Below are positions 1-7,247 of a DNA stretch of 14,543 bases, in pieces (the stretch's first letter is position 1; each line of letters opens with the position of its first letter). The DNA is from Gammaproteobacteria bacterium (GTDB lineage Bacteria; Pseudomonadota; Gammaproteobacteria; S012-40), in NCBI GenBank assembly GCA_029864945.1, contig JAOTSL010000048.1, forward strand, positions 1 through 14,543, written 5' to 3'. The notes beneath the pieces are model-generated. The model did no database searches and was not told the origin of the DNA. It saw only the letters and a list, made by a program, of their open reading frames with translations. A program made the translations under genes and the position numbers.

Positions 1-1
1 G

Positions 2-3000
2 GTACTGGATATCAATTCGTCGCCTAATGTTGTCGCCGCATCTTCTTTCATATTTACCTCCGATAATTGGTCGGCTCCACAGCTCGTTACGTTGGTTGGT
101 CAAAACGATACTCTTGTGGATGGTGATCAGATTTACAGTCTTGTGATGGCAATAAATCAGGGGTTAACGACTGATACATCTGGCTACTCAAATCTTATAT
201 TAAACAATGTACCGGCCATCAATAGAGATACAACGCCTGCTCCAGCAATTTCTGTTTCCCCAATAACAGGATTAGTGACATCAGAAGCAGGTGGTATCAC
301 TTCTTTTTCTGTTGTCCTAGAAGCGCCACCAAGTGACAAAGTTGTTATTGATGTTGTTTCAAATACCAGCGAAGGAATTGTTGCGAACAATAATTCCTCG
401 GCACTGTATTCCGGTAATTTAAGTATTTATTTTGATACAACCAACTGGTCAGATCCTCAAACAATATCTGTTAAAGGTGTTGATGACCACGTCGCGGATG
501 GCGATACAACTTATAATATTATTTTAGATATCAATTTAATATTAACTCAGGATGCAACAGGTTACTCGCTGCTTAATCCTGACGACGTTTCTGTTACCAA
601 TCTTGCGCTAGTTTGTGAGGGGGTTGCCACTGGTGGAAAAGTGGTTAATGGTGTTACAAAATTTAGTGGGCAGGCATGTAAAGGAACGAGTTTTTATGAA
701 GTAACTGGTTTGACTGCAAGTACAATTTATAATGTTGGATTATTTGGTTTAACAGCTAACGCAGACTTGTCGGTTTATAGCAGTTCTGACTATAGCGCGG
801 CGGCAGCTTGTAGCCCCCTTTTGGCCGGTATCTTAGACGAACATTGTCAGGTTTCGTCCGATTCACTCGGTAAACTTTGGATAAGCGTTGATGCGAATAG
901 CAGTATTGGAGGCACAATATTTCAATTAATTGTTGTTGATACACCTGCATTGCTTGAAGGCTCTGTAGACGTTCCACTCAGTCTTTCTTATGTAAATAAT
1001 CTTCCTTATTCGGGAAGAGTTGATACAACAATCAGTTATTATCAGCTTACAGGATTAGCCGCTGATACCGCCTATGACGTTTATTTAAGCCAGCTAACGG
1101 GGGATGCTCAATTATCCGTATATGCCAATACATTACTAGAGTGCCAATCCACTAATGCAGGTCTTGCTGATGAAGCCTGTATGGCGTTTTCTGATTCATC
1201 CGGTAATTTAGTTATTCAGGTGGACGGCACTGCCAGTTTCGCTGGCGCGACATATACGATTGGTGTAAATGCCTATTCAGGTTCTCCGGCAGAAGGTACA
1301 GCTACTGCTCGACTGCCATTAGCCTATAACGGCGCTGTATTGCCTCACAGTGGCTCTGTAAGCTCAAGAGCCAGTTATTATCAGGTAAATGGTTTAGTTG
1401 CAAATGTCGACTACGTCGTCAGTTTGACGGGATTGACCGCTAATGTTGATCTGAGTGTTTCTGATCCTGGAACAAACTCAGTCGTTTGTGGTTCAGCCAA
1501 TGCCGGAATAATTGATGAGTGGTGTGCAACAACAGCCAATGTTTCCGGTACATTATGGATTCAGGTAAATCCTATAAACGCTTCGACTGGTGCGAATTAT
1601 GTGCTGAATGTTAGTGCTGCACCTCTTCCTCAAGGAACACTTGCTCAACCATTACCAGTCACATCCGCTCTTAGTGCCCCTTACGCTGGATCAGTGGGTG
1701 TTGTTGACTCAAGTTATTATTCAATAACTGGTTTAACACCAGGGGCTGCGTATGAAGTTAGCTTGACTGGGTTAAGCGGTAATGCAGACTTGTACTTGTA
1801 TTTGACAGCAAAAATGAATGTCATTGGTTGTCAGTCTAACAATGTAGGAACGGCTAGCGAAATTTGTACGTTGATCGCCGATGTATCCGGTAATTTGTGG
1901 ATTAAAGTGGATGGTTCGGCGTCCGCCGGAGGAGCAACTTTTACACTTAATGTTAATCTGGGGCCACCAACGGAAATCGTTCTGTTTAATCAAGGTGTAG
2001 CTTTGTATGATCTTGCAGATTACGTTAATGCGACGATTAAATTTGATGAATTATTGGCGCTATATCCAGCCGGTCAATTTGCGGCGGAAGCGAATCTTTA
2101 TATAGGTAAATCAAAATACCGATTACTCGATTACGTAGCGGCAATAAATAAGTTTGAGTTTGTTTTTACTAATTACGCCAACTCCCTTGTTATATATGAT
2201 GCACATTATTGGAAAGGGCGTGCACTTGCTAAACAAAATAATTTATTGCTCGCTAGGACGGAATATCAATTTGTTATCGATAATGCAGGTGTCAGTGGTG
2301 TAGCCGGTGACGCCTCGTTTCAATTGGCAAAAACACTTTATGATGCATTTAATTACACTCAGGCAATTGTGGATTTCAAAGCGGTATTAGCAAAGTACAG
2401 TGTTTTTGATAAGGCAGATAATACGCAATATTATCTGGCGAAAAGTTATCACGCATTAGCTAATTACACCCAGGCGCGGCTTGAATATAATCTGCTTATT
2501 TCAAATTATGTGTTTAGTACTTGGGTGGATAATGCACAGTATCAGATTGGGAGAACGTATTATGATGAGGCTACTGGCACATCGAGCCTCACGCTATTTC
2601 CCACTGCTATAGCTGAATTTCAAAAAGTATTTGCTTACCCATTGGCGACAAGTGCAGATTCAGCGCAATACTACATTGCTCGAAGTTATCATGAAATGCA
2701 AAATTTCACTCAGGCTAGAATAGAATACGATTTAGTGATTGTTAATTACGCGCTAGGTATATGGGGTGATAACGCACAATATCAAATAGGAAAAACCTAC
2801 TATGATGAGGCGGGGATAAATAACAATTTAGCACTTTACGATACTGCTGTTATCGAGTTTAGAAAAGTATTTTCTTTTACATTGTCATCAAGCTCTGATT
2901 CGGCCCAATATTATATTGCCCGTAGTTTTCATGCCCAACAAAAATACCTAGAGGCAAGAGTCGAATACGACTTATTATTAACTACACCGGCATACTCCCT

Positions 3001-3679
3001 AAGTACTTTACTTGATGATGGGCAATATAGAAAAGGTAAATCATATTATGATGAAGCTGGGGTAACAGCAAATACACTGTTATACGATAGCGCGGTACCT
3101 GAGCTTCAAAAGGTACTTGCTTTATACCCATCTTCAACAAACGCTGCGGCAGCTCAATATTACATCGGACGTAGTTATCACAAAATTGCAAATATATCGA
3201 AGCTGCCATTAGATTATGACGCTGCAAGGACGGCGTATGACAAAGTGTCTGCGTTAAATTATCCAGCAAGTTCGTTTTTAGATGATGCGTTATATCAGCG
3301 GGGGGCAACATTTTATAGTGAGGCAAACTTTACCACAGCAATTCTTGAATTTGACAAGGTGGTAACATTATACATTACAACAAATCGTGCTGATGATGCG
3401 TTGTACTACAGAGGGCGTAGCCATCAGAAAAAATCAATGCCAGATTTACTTCTTGCGCGTTCGGATTTTGCGTCATTAATCAGCCTGTTTCCCAGCAGTA
3501 TCAGGGCTGATAACGCGCAATATTACACTGGGCTGAGTTATCATGCAGAGGGCGATTGCGTGGCTGAATCCGCTGCAATGACGTTGTTACTGCAAGATAA
3601 ATATAAGGGTAGTATTTATGTTAGTAAGGCTCAAGCACATATAGATGGGATTATTGCTGGAACCCATACTTGTATTTAA
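2..3679 (+). CDS. Large exported repeat protein: Calx-beta-like, PPC-like and TPR modules (5' end outside window)
   Basis: The frame is open from the left edge (codons from base 2), so the gene starts upstream; 1225 residues are visible, ending in TAA. A TTG at 92 is only an internal codon, but I number residues from it. Visible order: the end of one Calx-beta-like module and a complete second one (about 50-172), each with an NW-x2-PQ strand followed by (D/N)D-x3-DGD-x2-Y; four PPC-like beta-sandwich modules of 112-115 residues (174-626); and about 14 TPR units (629-1190). Calx-beta and PPC-like modules are typical of exported or surface proteins, and helical TPRs of this AQYYIARSYH type resemble periplasmic YbgF-like repeats. 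I infer a secreted or envelope-attached scaffold or adhesion protein. No catalytic motif or C-terminal sorting signal is visible. The function is not recognised; the modular description is solid, the family names moderately so. Confidence 0.85.
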   Translation, partial: VLDINSSPNVVAASSFIFTSDNWSAPQLVTLVGQNDTLVDGDQIYSLVMAINQGLTTDTSGYSNLILNNVPAINRDTTPAPAISVSPITGLVTSEAGGITSFSVVLEAPPSDKVVIDVVSNTSEGIVANNNSSALYSGNLSIYFDTTNWSDPQTISVKGVDDHVADGDTTYNIILDINLILTQDATGYSLLNPDDVSVTNLALVCEGVATGGKVVNGVTKFSGQACKGTSFYEVTGLTASTIYNVGLFGLTANADLSVYSSSDYSAAAACSPLLAGILDEHCQVSSDSLGKLWISVDANSSIGGTIFQLIVVDTPALLEGSVDVPLSLSYVNNLPYSGRVDTTISYYQLTGLAADTAYDVYLSQLTGDAQLSVYANTLLECQSTNAGLADEACMAFSDSSGNLVIQVDGTASFAGATYTIGVNAYSGSPAEGTATARLPLAYNGAVLPHSGSVSSRASYYQVNGLVANVDYVVSLTGLTANVDLSVSDPGTNSVVCGSANAGIIDEWCATTANVSGTLWIQVNPINASTGANYVLNVSAAPLPQGTLAQPLPVTSALSAPYAGSVGVVDSSYYSITGLTPGAAYEVSLTGLSGNADLYLYLTAKMNVIGCQSNNVGTASEICTLIADVSGNLWIKVDGSASAGGATFTLNVNLGPPTEIVLFNQGVALYDLADYVNATIKFDELLALYPAGQFAAEANLYIGKSKYRLLDYVAAINKFEFVFTNYANSLVIYDAHYWKGRALAKQNNLLLARTEYQFVIDNAGVSGVAGDASFQLAKTLYDAFNYTQAIVDFKAVLAKYSVFDKADNTQYYLAKSYHALANYTQARLEYNLLISNYVFSTWVDNAQYQIGRTYYDEATGTSSLTLFPTAIAEFQKVFAYPLATSADSAQYYIARSYHEMQNFTQARIEYDLVIVNYALGIWGDNAQYQIGKTYYDEAGINNNLALYDTAVIEFRKVFSFTLSSSSDSAQYYIARSFHAQQKYLEARVEYDLLLTTPAYSLSTLLDDGQYRKGKSYYDEAGVTANTLLYDSAVPELQKVLALYPSSTNAAAAQYYIGRSYHKIANISKLPLDYDAARTAYDKVSALNYPASSFLDDALYQRGATFYSEANFTTAILEFDKVVTLYITTNRADDALYYRGRSHQKKSMPDLLLARSDFASLISLFPSSIRADNAQYYTGLSYHAEGDCVAESAAMTLLLQDKYKGSIYVSKAQAHIDGIIAGTHTCI
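611..1969 (+). repeat. Four tandem PPC-like beta-sandwich modules
   Basis: These are four protein-level repeats of 112-115 residues at 611-946, 947-1285, 1286-1624 and 1625-1969. Each has a YSG-type strand, an S-(F/Y)-Y core, a GL-x2-(N/D)-x-(D/Q)-L strand, a cysteine pair, and an L-W/V-I-x-V strand that ends in an aromatic-rich strand. They diverge strongly at DNA level, so they are old duplications. The cysteine pair is spaced identically in all four (residues 240/252, 351/363, 466/478, 580/592, counted from the codon at 92). Confidence 0.75.
1976..3661 (+). repeat. Array of about 14 TPR-like units with an 80-residue super-repeat
   Basis: Helix-turn-helix units of about 37 residues alternate with longer units of about 43. 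The long units carry a YYDEA insertion followed by a second helix such as LYDTAVIEF. One short plus one long unit makes a super-repeat of about 80 residues, clearest at 2528-2767, 2768-3013 and 3014-3280. Typical starts are DNAQYQIG and SAQYYIARSYH. Third codon positions differ between copies, so the duplication is not recent. Confidence 0.8.
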
Positions 3680-3686
3680 ATGCCGT

Positions 3687-3726
3687 AGCAAAATAGGGTT
3701 TAAGAGTGTTGGCACTTCCTTTTGCT
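3687..3726. terminator. Weak inverted repeat between convergent genes
   Basis: AGCAAAA (3687-3693) faces TTTTGCT (3720-3726), with a small AGTG-TTGG-CACT hairpin inside. It lies between the stop of the large repeat-protein gene and the convergent stop of the metalloprotease gene. The stem is AT-rich and there is no good T-run, so termination is a guess. Confidence 0.2.
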
Positions 3727-3767
3727 TTGCTGTGTATATGAAAGTGGGAGGGAATGAGGTGTAAGTA

Positions 3768-4601
3768 TTATGCTATAAGCTGAATCAGAGGTGTCGTACT
3801 GCTCTCTGGTTGAGAAATGCTATCAATGGCTTGATAAGCCGATGCTGCTTTATTTTTTATTGCGTTATTTTCAGATTCATCACTGCCGGTTTTTTCTGAG
3901 TCAGTTATAACTTTGTTGTTTTCTTCACTGGGTTTTTCTATACGTTGCTCGGCAATTTCCTGTCTTGCCTTTGCTTCCATTTGAGATGCGCTTGCTGCAA
4001 CTTGCCTATCCTGACTTGACGGGTTTGCAGGCGCTTGTGCCGCCGCTCTAATTTGTTGTGCCTTTTGAAGTGTAGCCTGAGGATCACCAGGTATCGCGCT
4101 AGTATCTATACCGACTTCGCCACCTACCGCATAGTTTTTTCCATCAGGTCCACGTTTGTAATCGAATGAAGCCCCGCCTGTCGCGTATTTTCCTGCAGCG
4201 GCTAGGTGCGCGGCTTCGTGTGTGCGTACCTCCTGATCTCTGCTTTTTAATTCCTTAACTTCTTTTAAATCTTCTTCAGTTAGTTGTGTACCGGCTGAGT
4301 TTTCATTTTGGGGTTCTTTTTTTAGGGTGGATTCATCTTCGGGTTGTTCGCCGTTGGTTTTATCCGTGCTTTTGGTATTTGAAGTGGTGCTTGAAGTGTT
4401 ATTTGACGTATTGCTATATGTATTGTCAGAAGGTGTGTTTGCCGTTGTAGCCGATAGGGAAGGATTGGCTGTAGTGACGGTTTTCGCATCGAGAGCAGGG
4501 CCTAATGCCTCCGCTTGATGTTTTTCGGCCACAGGGTTGCGTGGGCTAGAAAAACTGTTCCCAGAGTATGTGTTAGATCGTAGAGCGCTGTTGATATCCA
4601 T
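3768..4601 (-). CDS. SprA-related putative metalloprotease (CJM1_0395-type family)
   Basis: 277 residues. The core at about 105-220 carries the HExxH zinc-metalloprotease signature as HEAAH (128-132), followed by a GGEVGID segment (160-166) and an Ala/Gln-rich helical region. This pattern matches the bacterial SprA-related putative metalloprotease family, which has little experimental characterisation. Residues 40-105 are a low-complexity Ser/Thr/Asn-rich linker, and the C-terminal 60 residues are acidic and also look disordered. No signal peptide or transmembrane segment is visible. The ATG at 4601 has no convincing Shine-Dalgarno; it lies 30 bp after the stop of the small upstream gene, so translational coupling is possible. 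The family call rests on the HEAAH core; a flagellar link is only suggested by the neighbour. Confidence 0.8.
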   Translation of the reverse strand: MDINSALRSNTYSGNSFSSPRNPVAEKHQAEALGPALDAKTVTTANPSLSATTANTPSDNTYSNTSNNTSSTTSNTKSTDKTNGEQPEDESTLKKEPQNENSAGTQLTEEDLKEVKELKSRDQEVRTHEAAHLAAAGKYATGGASFDYKRGPDGKNYAVGGEVGIDTSAIPGDPQATLQKAQQIRAAAQAPANPSSQDRQVAASASQMEAKARQEIAEQRIEKPSEENNKVITDSEKTGSDESENNAIKNKAASAYQAIDSISQPESSTTPLIQLIA

Positions 4602-4631
4602 ATTTGTGTTTTTCTATGCTTCTAAAGGTGC

Positions 4632-4868
4632 TTAAGCCATTTCGTCAAGCAGCGATCCTAACATTTGATCTTGAGTCTCTATCACCTTAGCTGACGCTTC
4701 TACCTGATGGCTGTTCGCGCTCAGACCAACTATGGCTTTGGTGACATCTTGACTTGAAGCGGCAGTCGTCGTCCCTTGTGACGCTATAACATTAGCATCC
4801 TGTTGTAAGGCATTCATTCCTTTGTATATTCCGGCTAAGCCGCTTTGAAACCCTGAGATTGCATTCAT
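4632..4868 (-). CDS. Small protein with a flagellar rod/hook-like N-terminus (78 aa)
   Basis: I chose the ATG at 4868 because GGGGA sits five bases upstream. The longer in-frame start at 4931 would add 21 residues and has no such site. The protein starts MNAISGFQSGLAGIYKGMNA, which resembles the N-terminal helix of flagellar rod/hook proteins, where an amphipathic helix with small residues drives axial assembly. The rest (residues 25-78) is helical, Ala/Ser/Gln-rich and polar. At 78 residues it is far too short to be FlgE, FlgB or FlgC. It precedes the metalloprotease gene on the same strand by 30 bp, probably as one transcript. The resemblance is by eye and modest; the function is unknown. 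Confidence 0.65.
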   Translation of the reverse strand: MNAISGFQSGLAGIYKGMNALQQDANVIASQGTTTAASSQDVTKAIVGLSANSHQVEASAKVIETQDQMLGSLLDEMA

Positions 4869-4972
4869 AATGATCCCCGATTTTATAACTAATTTAGCTA
4901 TATCTCTTTGTATCGGCCAAAATGTCAGCATATTTAGTCTATACTTTAATTAAGAAGGCGTGAAAGATGGCC

Positions 4973-4987
4973 GGCATGGTATATGCC
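4973..4987. repeat. Small hairpin in the divergent intergenic region
   Basis: GGCAT, a five-base loop (GGTAT) and ATGCC form a short stem in the 219-282 bp gap between the divergently oriented small - strand gene and the HDOD gene. The role is unknown; it could be chance. Confidence 0.2.
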
Positions 4988-5065
4988 TCGTGATAAAGTG
5001 TCCCCTCATTGCTTGTTGATAGTTGTTAAATGAATAAAAAAACGAGTAGTTAATTGCAAATGTAG

Positions 5066-5098
5066 AGATTCTGGATTAAGTCCAGCCGGGGAATGACG
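5066..5098 (-). repeat. REP-like palindromic repeat, copy A
   Basis: Read on the - strand this 33-bp element starts CGTCATTCC and ends AATCT, with a CTGGA-TTAAG-TCCAG hairpin at 5071-5085. It shares both ends and a palindromic middle with the element at 9409-9439, in the opposite orientation. The pattern resembles the dispersed intergenic 'CGTCATTCC...GGAAT' palindromes found in many proteobacterial genomes. It lies about 50 bp before the HDOD gene, so it may be transcribed in that 5' UTR. Confidence 0.6.
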
Positions 5099-5150
5099 AT
5101 ACATTTGTTAGTTTCGACAGATGTAACCAGTTTTTGTTGAGGATTGCAAA

Positions 5151-6023
5151 ATGCCCATTACCCCAGAACAGTTTTTACGAGACGTTGATCATTTAGTAGC
5201 GCTACCGGATGTTTGTTTTCGCGTTAATGAAATGGTTGATGACCCCAACTCATCTGCACTAGACATCGCGCATGTATTGAGTCGCGACCCGAACTTAACC
5301 GCGCAGTTATTACGAATCGCCAATAGCCCCTATTATGGCTTTCCCTCAAGAGTTGAAACTATTTCACGTGCTATTAGCGTTATTGGAATGCAGGATTTAC
5401 GCGATCTCGTGCTTTCGACTTCTGTTATAAATGCCTTTAGTGCAGACAAAAATGATCTTATTAATATGGATAAGTATTGGCGTCATAGTTTGTTCACTGG
5501 GTTCATCGCACGAGAATTAGGTAGTAAAACAACGACAAAAGTACTGTGCAAAGAACGTCTCTTTGCAGCGGGACTATTGCATGATATTGGTCAGTTGGTA
5601 ATGCTGGCAAAAATTCCTGAAATTATGCGCGTTGTTCTTCACCGTGCAAAAGCCGATGCAGAACCCTATCACGAAGTAGAGCAAGTCGTTTTTGGTTTAG
5701 GTCACAGTGAAATTGGTGCAGCACTGATGAAAAAGTGGCATTTACCTGAAAGCTTTCAAGCTGTAGCACTTTATCATCATGAGCCTGAAAAAGCAGAAGC
5801 CTTTAAGCTCGAAGTGAGCATAGTGCATATAGCAAATGCTATGTCACATATTGCGCACATGCATGGTTTAGGTTTTAAAGAGAAGCTAAAAATTAGTCAC
5901 GAAGCGTGGGAGCTAACAGGACTTGATAAGAAAACAGTCGTGCATGCAACCAAAAAAGCCACGGCAGAATTAGAGGATACAGTAAAAGCATTTGTGCCAT
6001 CGGGAAGAGCTGCAAACGCTTAA
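5151..6023 (+). CDS. HDOD domain signalling protein
   Basis: 290 residues, soluble, with a single HDOD domain at about 10-215. HDOD is a helical relative of the HD phosphohydrolase fold that usually lacks full catalytic sites and acts in signalling, often linked to cyclic-di-GMP, motility or stress. Visible landmarks are ANSPYYGFPSRV at 57-68, LLHDIGQLV at 142-150, GHSEIGAALMKKWHLP at 184-199 and LYHHEP at 207-212. H144-D145 keep an HD pair, but I cannot tell whether any hydrolase activity remains. No receiver, GGDEF or EAL domain is attached. The ATG is supported by GAGGA seven bases upstream. It stands alone between a divergent promoter region and a terminator at 6070-6107, so it is likely monocistronic. 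The domain call is confident; partner and signal are unknown. Confidence 0.9.
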   Translation: MPITPEQFLRDVDHLVALPDVCFRVNEMVDDPNSSALDIAHVLSRDPNLTAQLLRIANSPYYGFPSRVETISRAISVIGMQDLRDLVLSTSVINAFSADKNDLINMDKYWRHSLFTGFIARELGSKTTTKVLCKERLFAAGLLHDIGQLVMLAKIPEIMRVVLHRAKADAEPYHEVEQVVFGLGHSEIGAALMKKWHLPESFQAVALYHHEPEKAEAFKLEVSIVHIANAMSHIAHMHGLGFKEKLKISHEAWELTGLDKKTVVHATKKATAELEDTVKAFVPSGRAANA

Positions 6024-6069
6024 AAAACATTCCATTAGTTTTTTTTTTCGAACTATTATAAATTTTTTA

Positions 6070-6107
6070 CACAAAAGCCGTTCAATATTCGATCGGCTTT
6101 TTTTGTG
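6070..6107 (+). terminator. Rho-independent terminator after the HDOD gene
   Basis: AAAAGCCG (6073-6080) pairs with CGGCTTTT (6094-6101) around a 13-base loop, followed by a T-run. The stem extends outward with A-T pairs, so it could also work in reverse. Confidence 0.8.
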
Positions 6108-6131
6108 CCTGTAAAAAAAGCTGGATTTAAG

Positions 6132-6161
6132 TCAATTAACTGTGATATTCAAGTTAATTGC
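6132..6161. promoter_or_regulatory. 9-bp inverted repeat upstream of the FKBP gene (candidate operator)
   Basis: CAATTAACT (6133-6141) and AGTTAATTG (6152-6160) form a perfect inverted repeat with a 10-bp spacer, about 75 bp before the FKBP start. The geometry suits a dimeric regulator, but no known consensus is matched. It could also be chance in AT-rich DNA. Confidence 0.35.
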
Positions 6162-6233
6162 ATTGAACAATCATGAATATGATCAGTCTAGACAAACGAT
6201 TATTCACAACTATTTACAATTAAGGAATAAAAA

Positions 6234-6917
6234 ATGAAATTGAGTTACGTCGCACTACCACTAGCTGCGTTAGTTTGGGGAAACAGCTTTGCGGCTGATA
6301 GTTCGCTGGATACAGATAAGAAAAAATCAAGTTATGCCATTGGTGTACAGATTGGTCAGGATTTTAAACGTGGTGGACTGGATGTTGATGTTAAAGCGTT
6401 TACTGCGGCGATAAATGACATGCTTGCAGGCAAACCGCCTCAGTTAAATCCAGAGGAAATGCAAGCGGCAATAGATGTATTACGCCAGCAGCAAATGAAA
6501 AAACAGACCGCAATGGCGGGTAAGAGCAAAAAAGAAGGTGATGCTTTTCTTGCTGCAAACAAAAAGAAAAAAGGCGTGAAAACCCTGGCAAGTGGCGTTC
6601 AGTACAAAGTGACTAAATCAGGTAAAGGTAAAACTCCAACAGAGGCGGATTCCGTTGTTGTACATTACCGAGGCACTTTAATTGATGGTACTGAGTTCGA
6701 CAGTTCTATCGCCCGTGGTAAGCCGCTTACTTTCCCTGTTACCGGTGTAATAAAAGGTTGGACCGAGTTATTGTTGCTTATGAAAGAGGGTGATAAATGG
6801 CAAGCCTTTATCCCATCTGACTTAGCCTATGGCCCACGTGGAAGTGGCAAGGCAATTGGTCCAAATGCTACATTGATTTTTGAAATTGAGTTATTAGAAG
6901 TTAAGTCATCTAAATAG
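6234..6917 (+). CDS. Periplasmic FKBP-type peptidyl-prolyl cis-trans isomerase (FkpA/Mip-like)
   Basis: 227 residues. A signal peptide (1-20, cleavage after SFA) directs it to the periplasm. Residues 25-115 match the helical FKBP N-terminal dimerisation domain (SYAIGVQIGQDFKRGGLDVD). Residues 120-223 form the FKBP catalytic domain, with HYRGTLIDGTEFDSS (144-158), VIKGWTE (172-178) and the LAYGPRG loop (197-203). Pocket residues Y145, F155, D156, W176 and Y199 are present, so it should be active. The family assists folding of periplasmic and outer-membrane proteins. Length and domain order match FkpA/Mip. AAGGA seven bases before the ATG supports the start. It is a single-gene unit with its own terminator. 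FkpA, FklB and Mip cannot be told apart here, so no symbol is given. Confidence 0.93.
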   Translation: MKLSYVALPLAALVWGNSFAADSSLDTDKKKSSYAIGVQIGQDFKRGGLDVDVKAFTAAINDMLAGKPPQLNPEEMQAAIDVLRQQQMKKQTAMAGKSKKEGDAFLAANKKKKGVKTLASGVQYKVTKSGKGKTPTEADSVVVHYRGTLIDGTEFDSSIARGKPLTFPVTGVIKGWTELLLLMKEGDKWQAFIPSDLAYGPRGSGKAIGPNATLIFEIELLEVKSSK

Positions 6918-6934
6918 TATAAAGTTTCAGTAGT

Positions 6935-6967
6935 AAAAGTTAGTAGTCAAAAGTTAGTAGTCAAAAG
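6935..6967. repeat. 14-bp tandem direct repeat, 2.4 copies
   Basis: AAAAGTTAGTAGTC occurs at 6935-6948 and again at 6949-6962, followed by a partial third copy (AAAAG). It lies just after the FKBP stop codon and just before its terminator. It looks like replication slippage. Confidence 0.8.
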
Positions 6968-6971
6968 AAGG

Positions 6972-6999
6972 AAGGGGCCTATATTCTAGGCCCCTTTTT
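6972..6999 (+). terminator. Strong Rho-independent terminator after the FKBP gene
   Basis: AAGGGGCCT (6972-6980) pairs perfectly with AGGCCCCTT (6988-6996) around a 7-base loop, followed by Ts. It separates the FKBP gene from the T6SS module. Confidence 0.9.
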
Positions 7000-7105
7000 C
7001 TATGGGGAAAATAATTAATATCATTACTCATGCTTAAATTTCAATCAAAAAATTGAGCGTGGGTCACGTAAATAACTAATGGTTTCTGATCGTTTTACGC
7101 GCTAC

Positions 7106-7111
7106 TATAAT
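7106..7111 (+). promoter_or_regulatory. Candidate -10 element for the T6SS module
   Basis: A perfect TATAAT sits 137 bp before vgrG in the 230-bp AT-rich gap after the FKBP terminator. No good -35 hexamer lies at 16-18 bp, so this is a weak promoter call or needs an activator. Confidence 0.3.
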
Positions 7112-7247
7112 TTAGCCACATAACAAATAAGCCTGACAGTTAAGTTGATACTATTTAGCTCTCAATTTTGAGTGTGATTTGCGTCATAATTCATACCTGA
7201 AATAAATGGTAATCTAATTCGCAGTACAATAAATAATAGAAATAAAA

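Noticed and set aside
92..94. TTG at 92 as the real start of the large repeat protein
   Set aside because: The frame is open to the left edge and the residues before it complete the same Calx-beta-like NW-x2-PQ strand seen in the next module, so the codon is internal.
3711..3726. Sigma-54-like promoter (TGGCAC followed by TTGCT) after the large repeat gene
   Set aside because: The spacing between the two elements is one base too long, spacing is critical for sigma-54, and it would point into the 3' end of the convergent metalloprotease gene.
4869..4931. Longer start for the 78-aa protein (ATG at 4931)
   Set aside because: The extension has no ribosome site and does not fit the rod/hook-like N-terminus, while the ATG at 4868 has GGGGA at proper spacing.
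4994..5025. Flagellar sigma-28-like promoter (TAAAGTGT ... GTTGATAG) before the HDOD gene
   Set aside because: The gap between the elements is about 13 rather than 11 bases and the second element matches GCCGATAA poorly.
6141..6156. CRP-like site (TGTGA half) before the FKBP gene
   Set aside because: Only the left half-site is present; the right half does not match TCACA.
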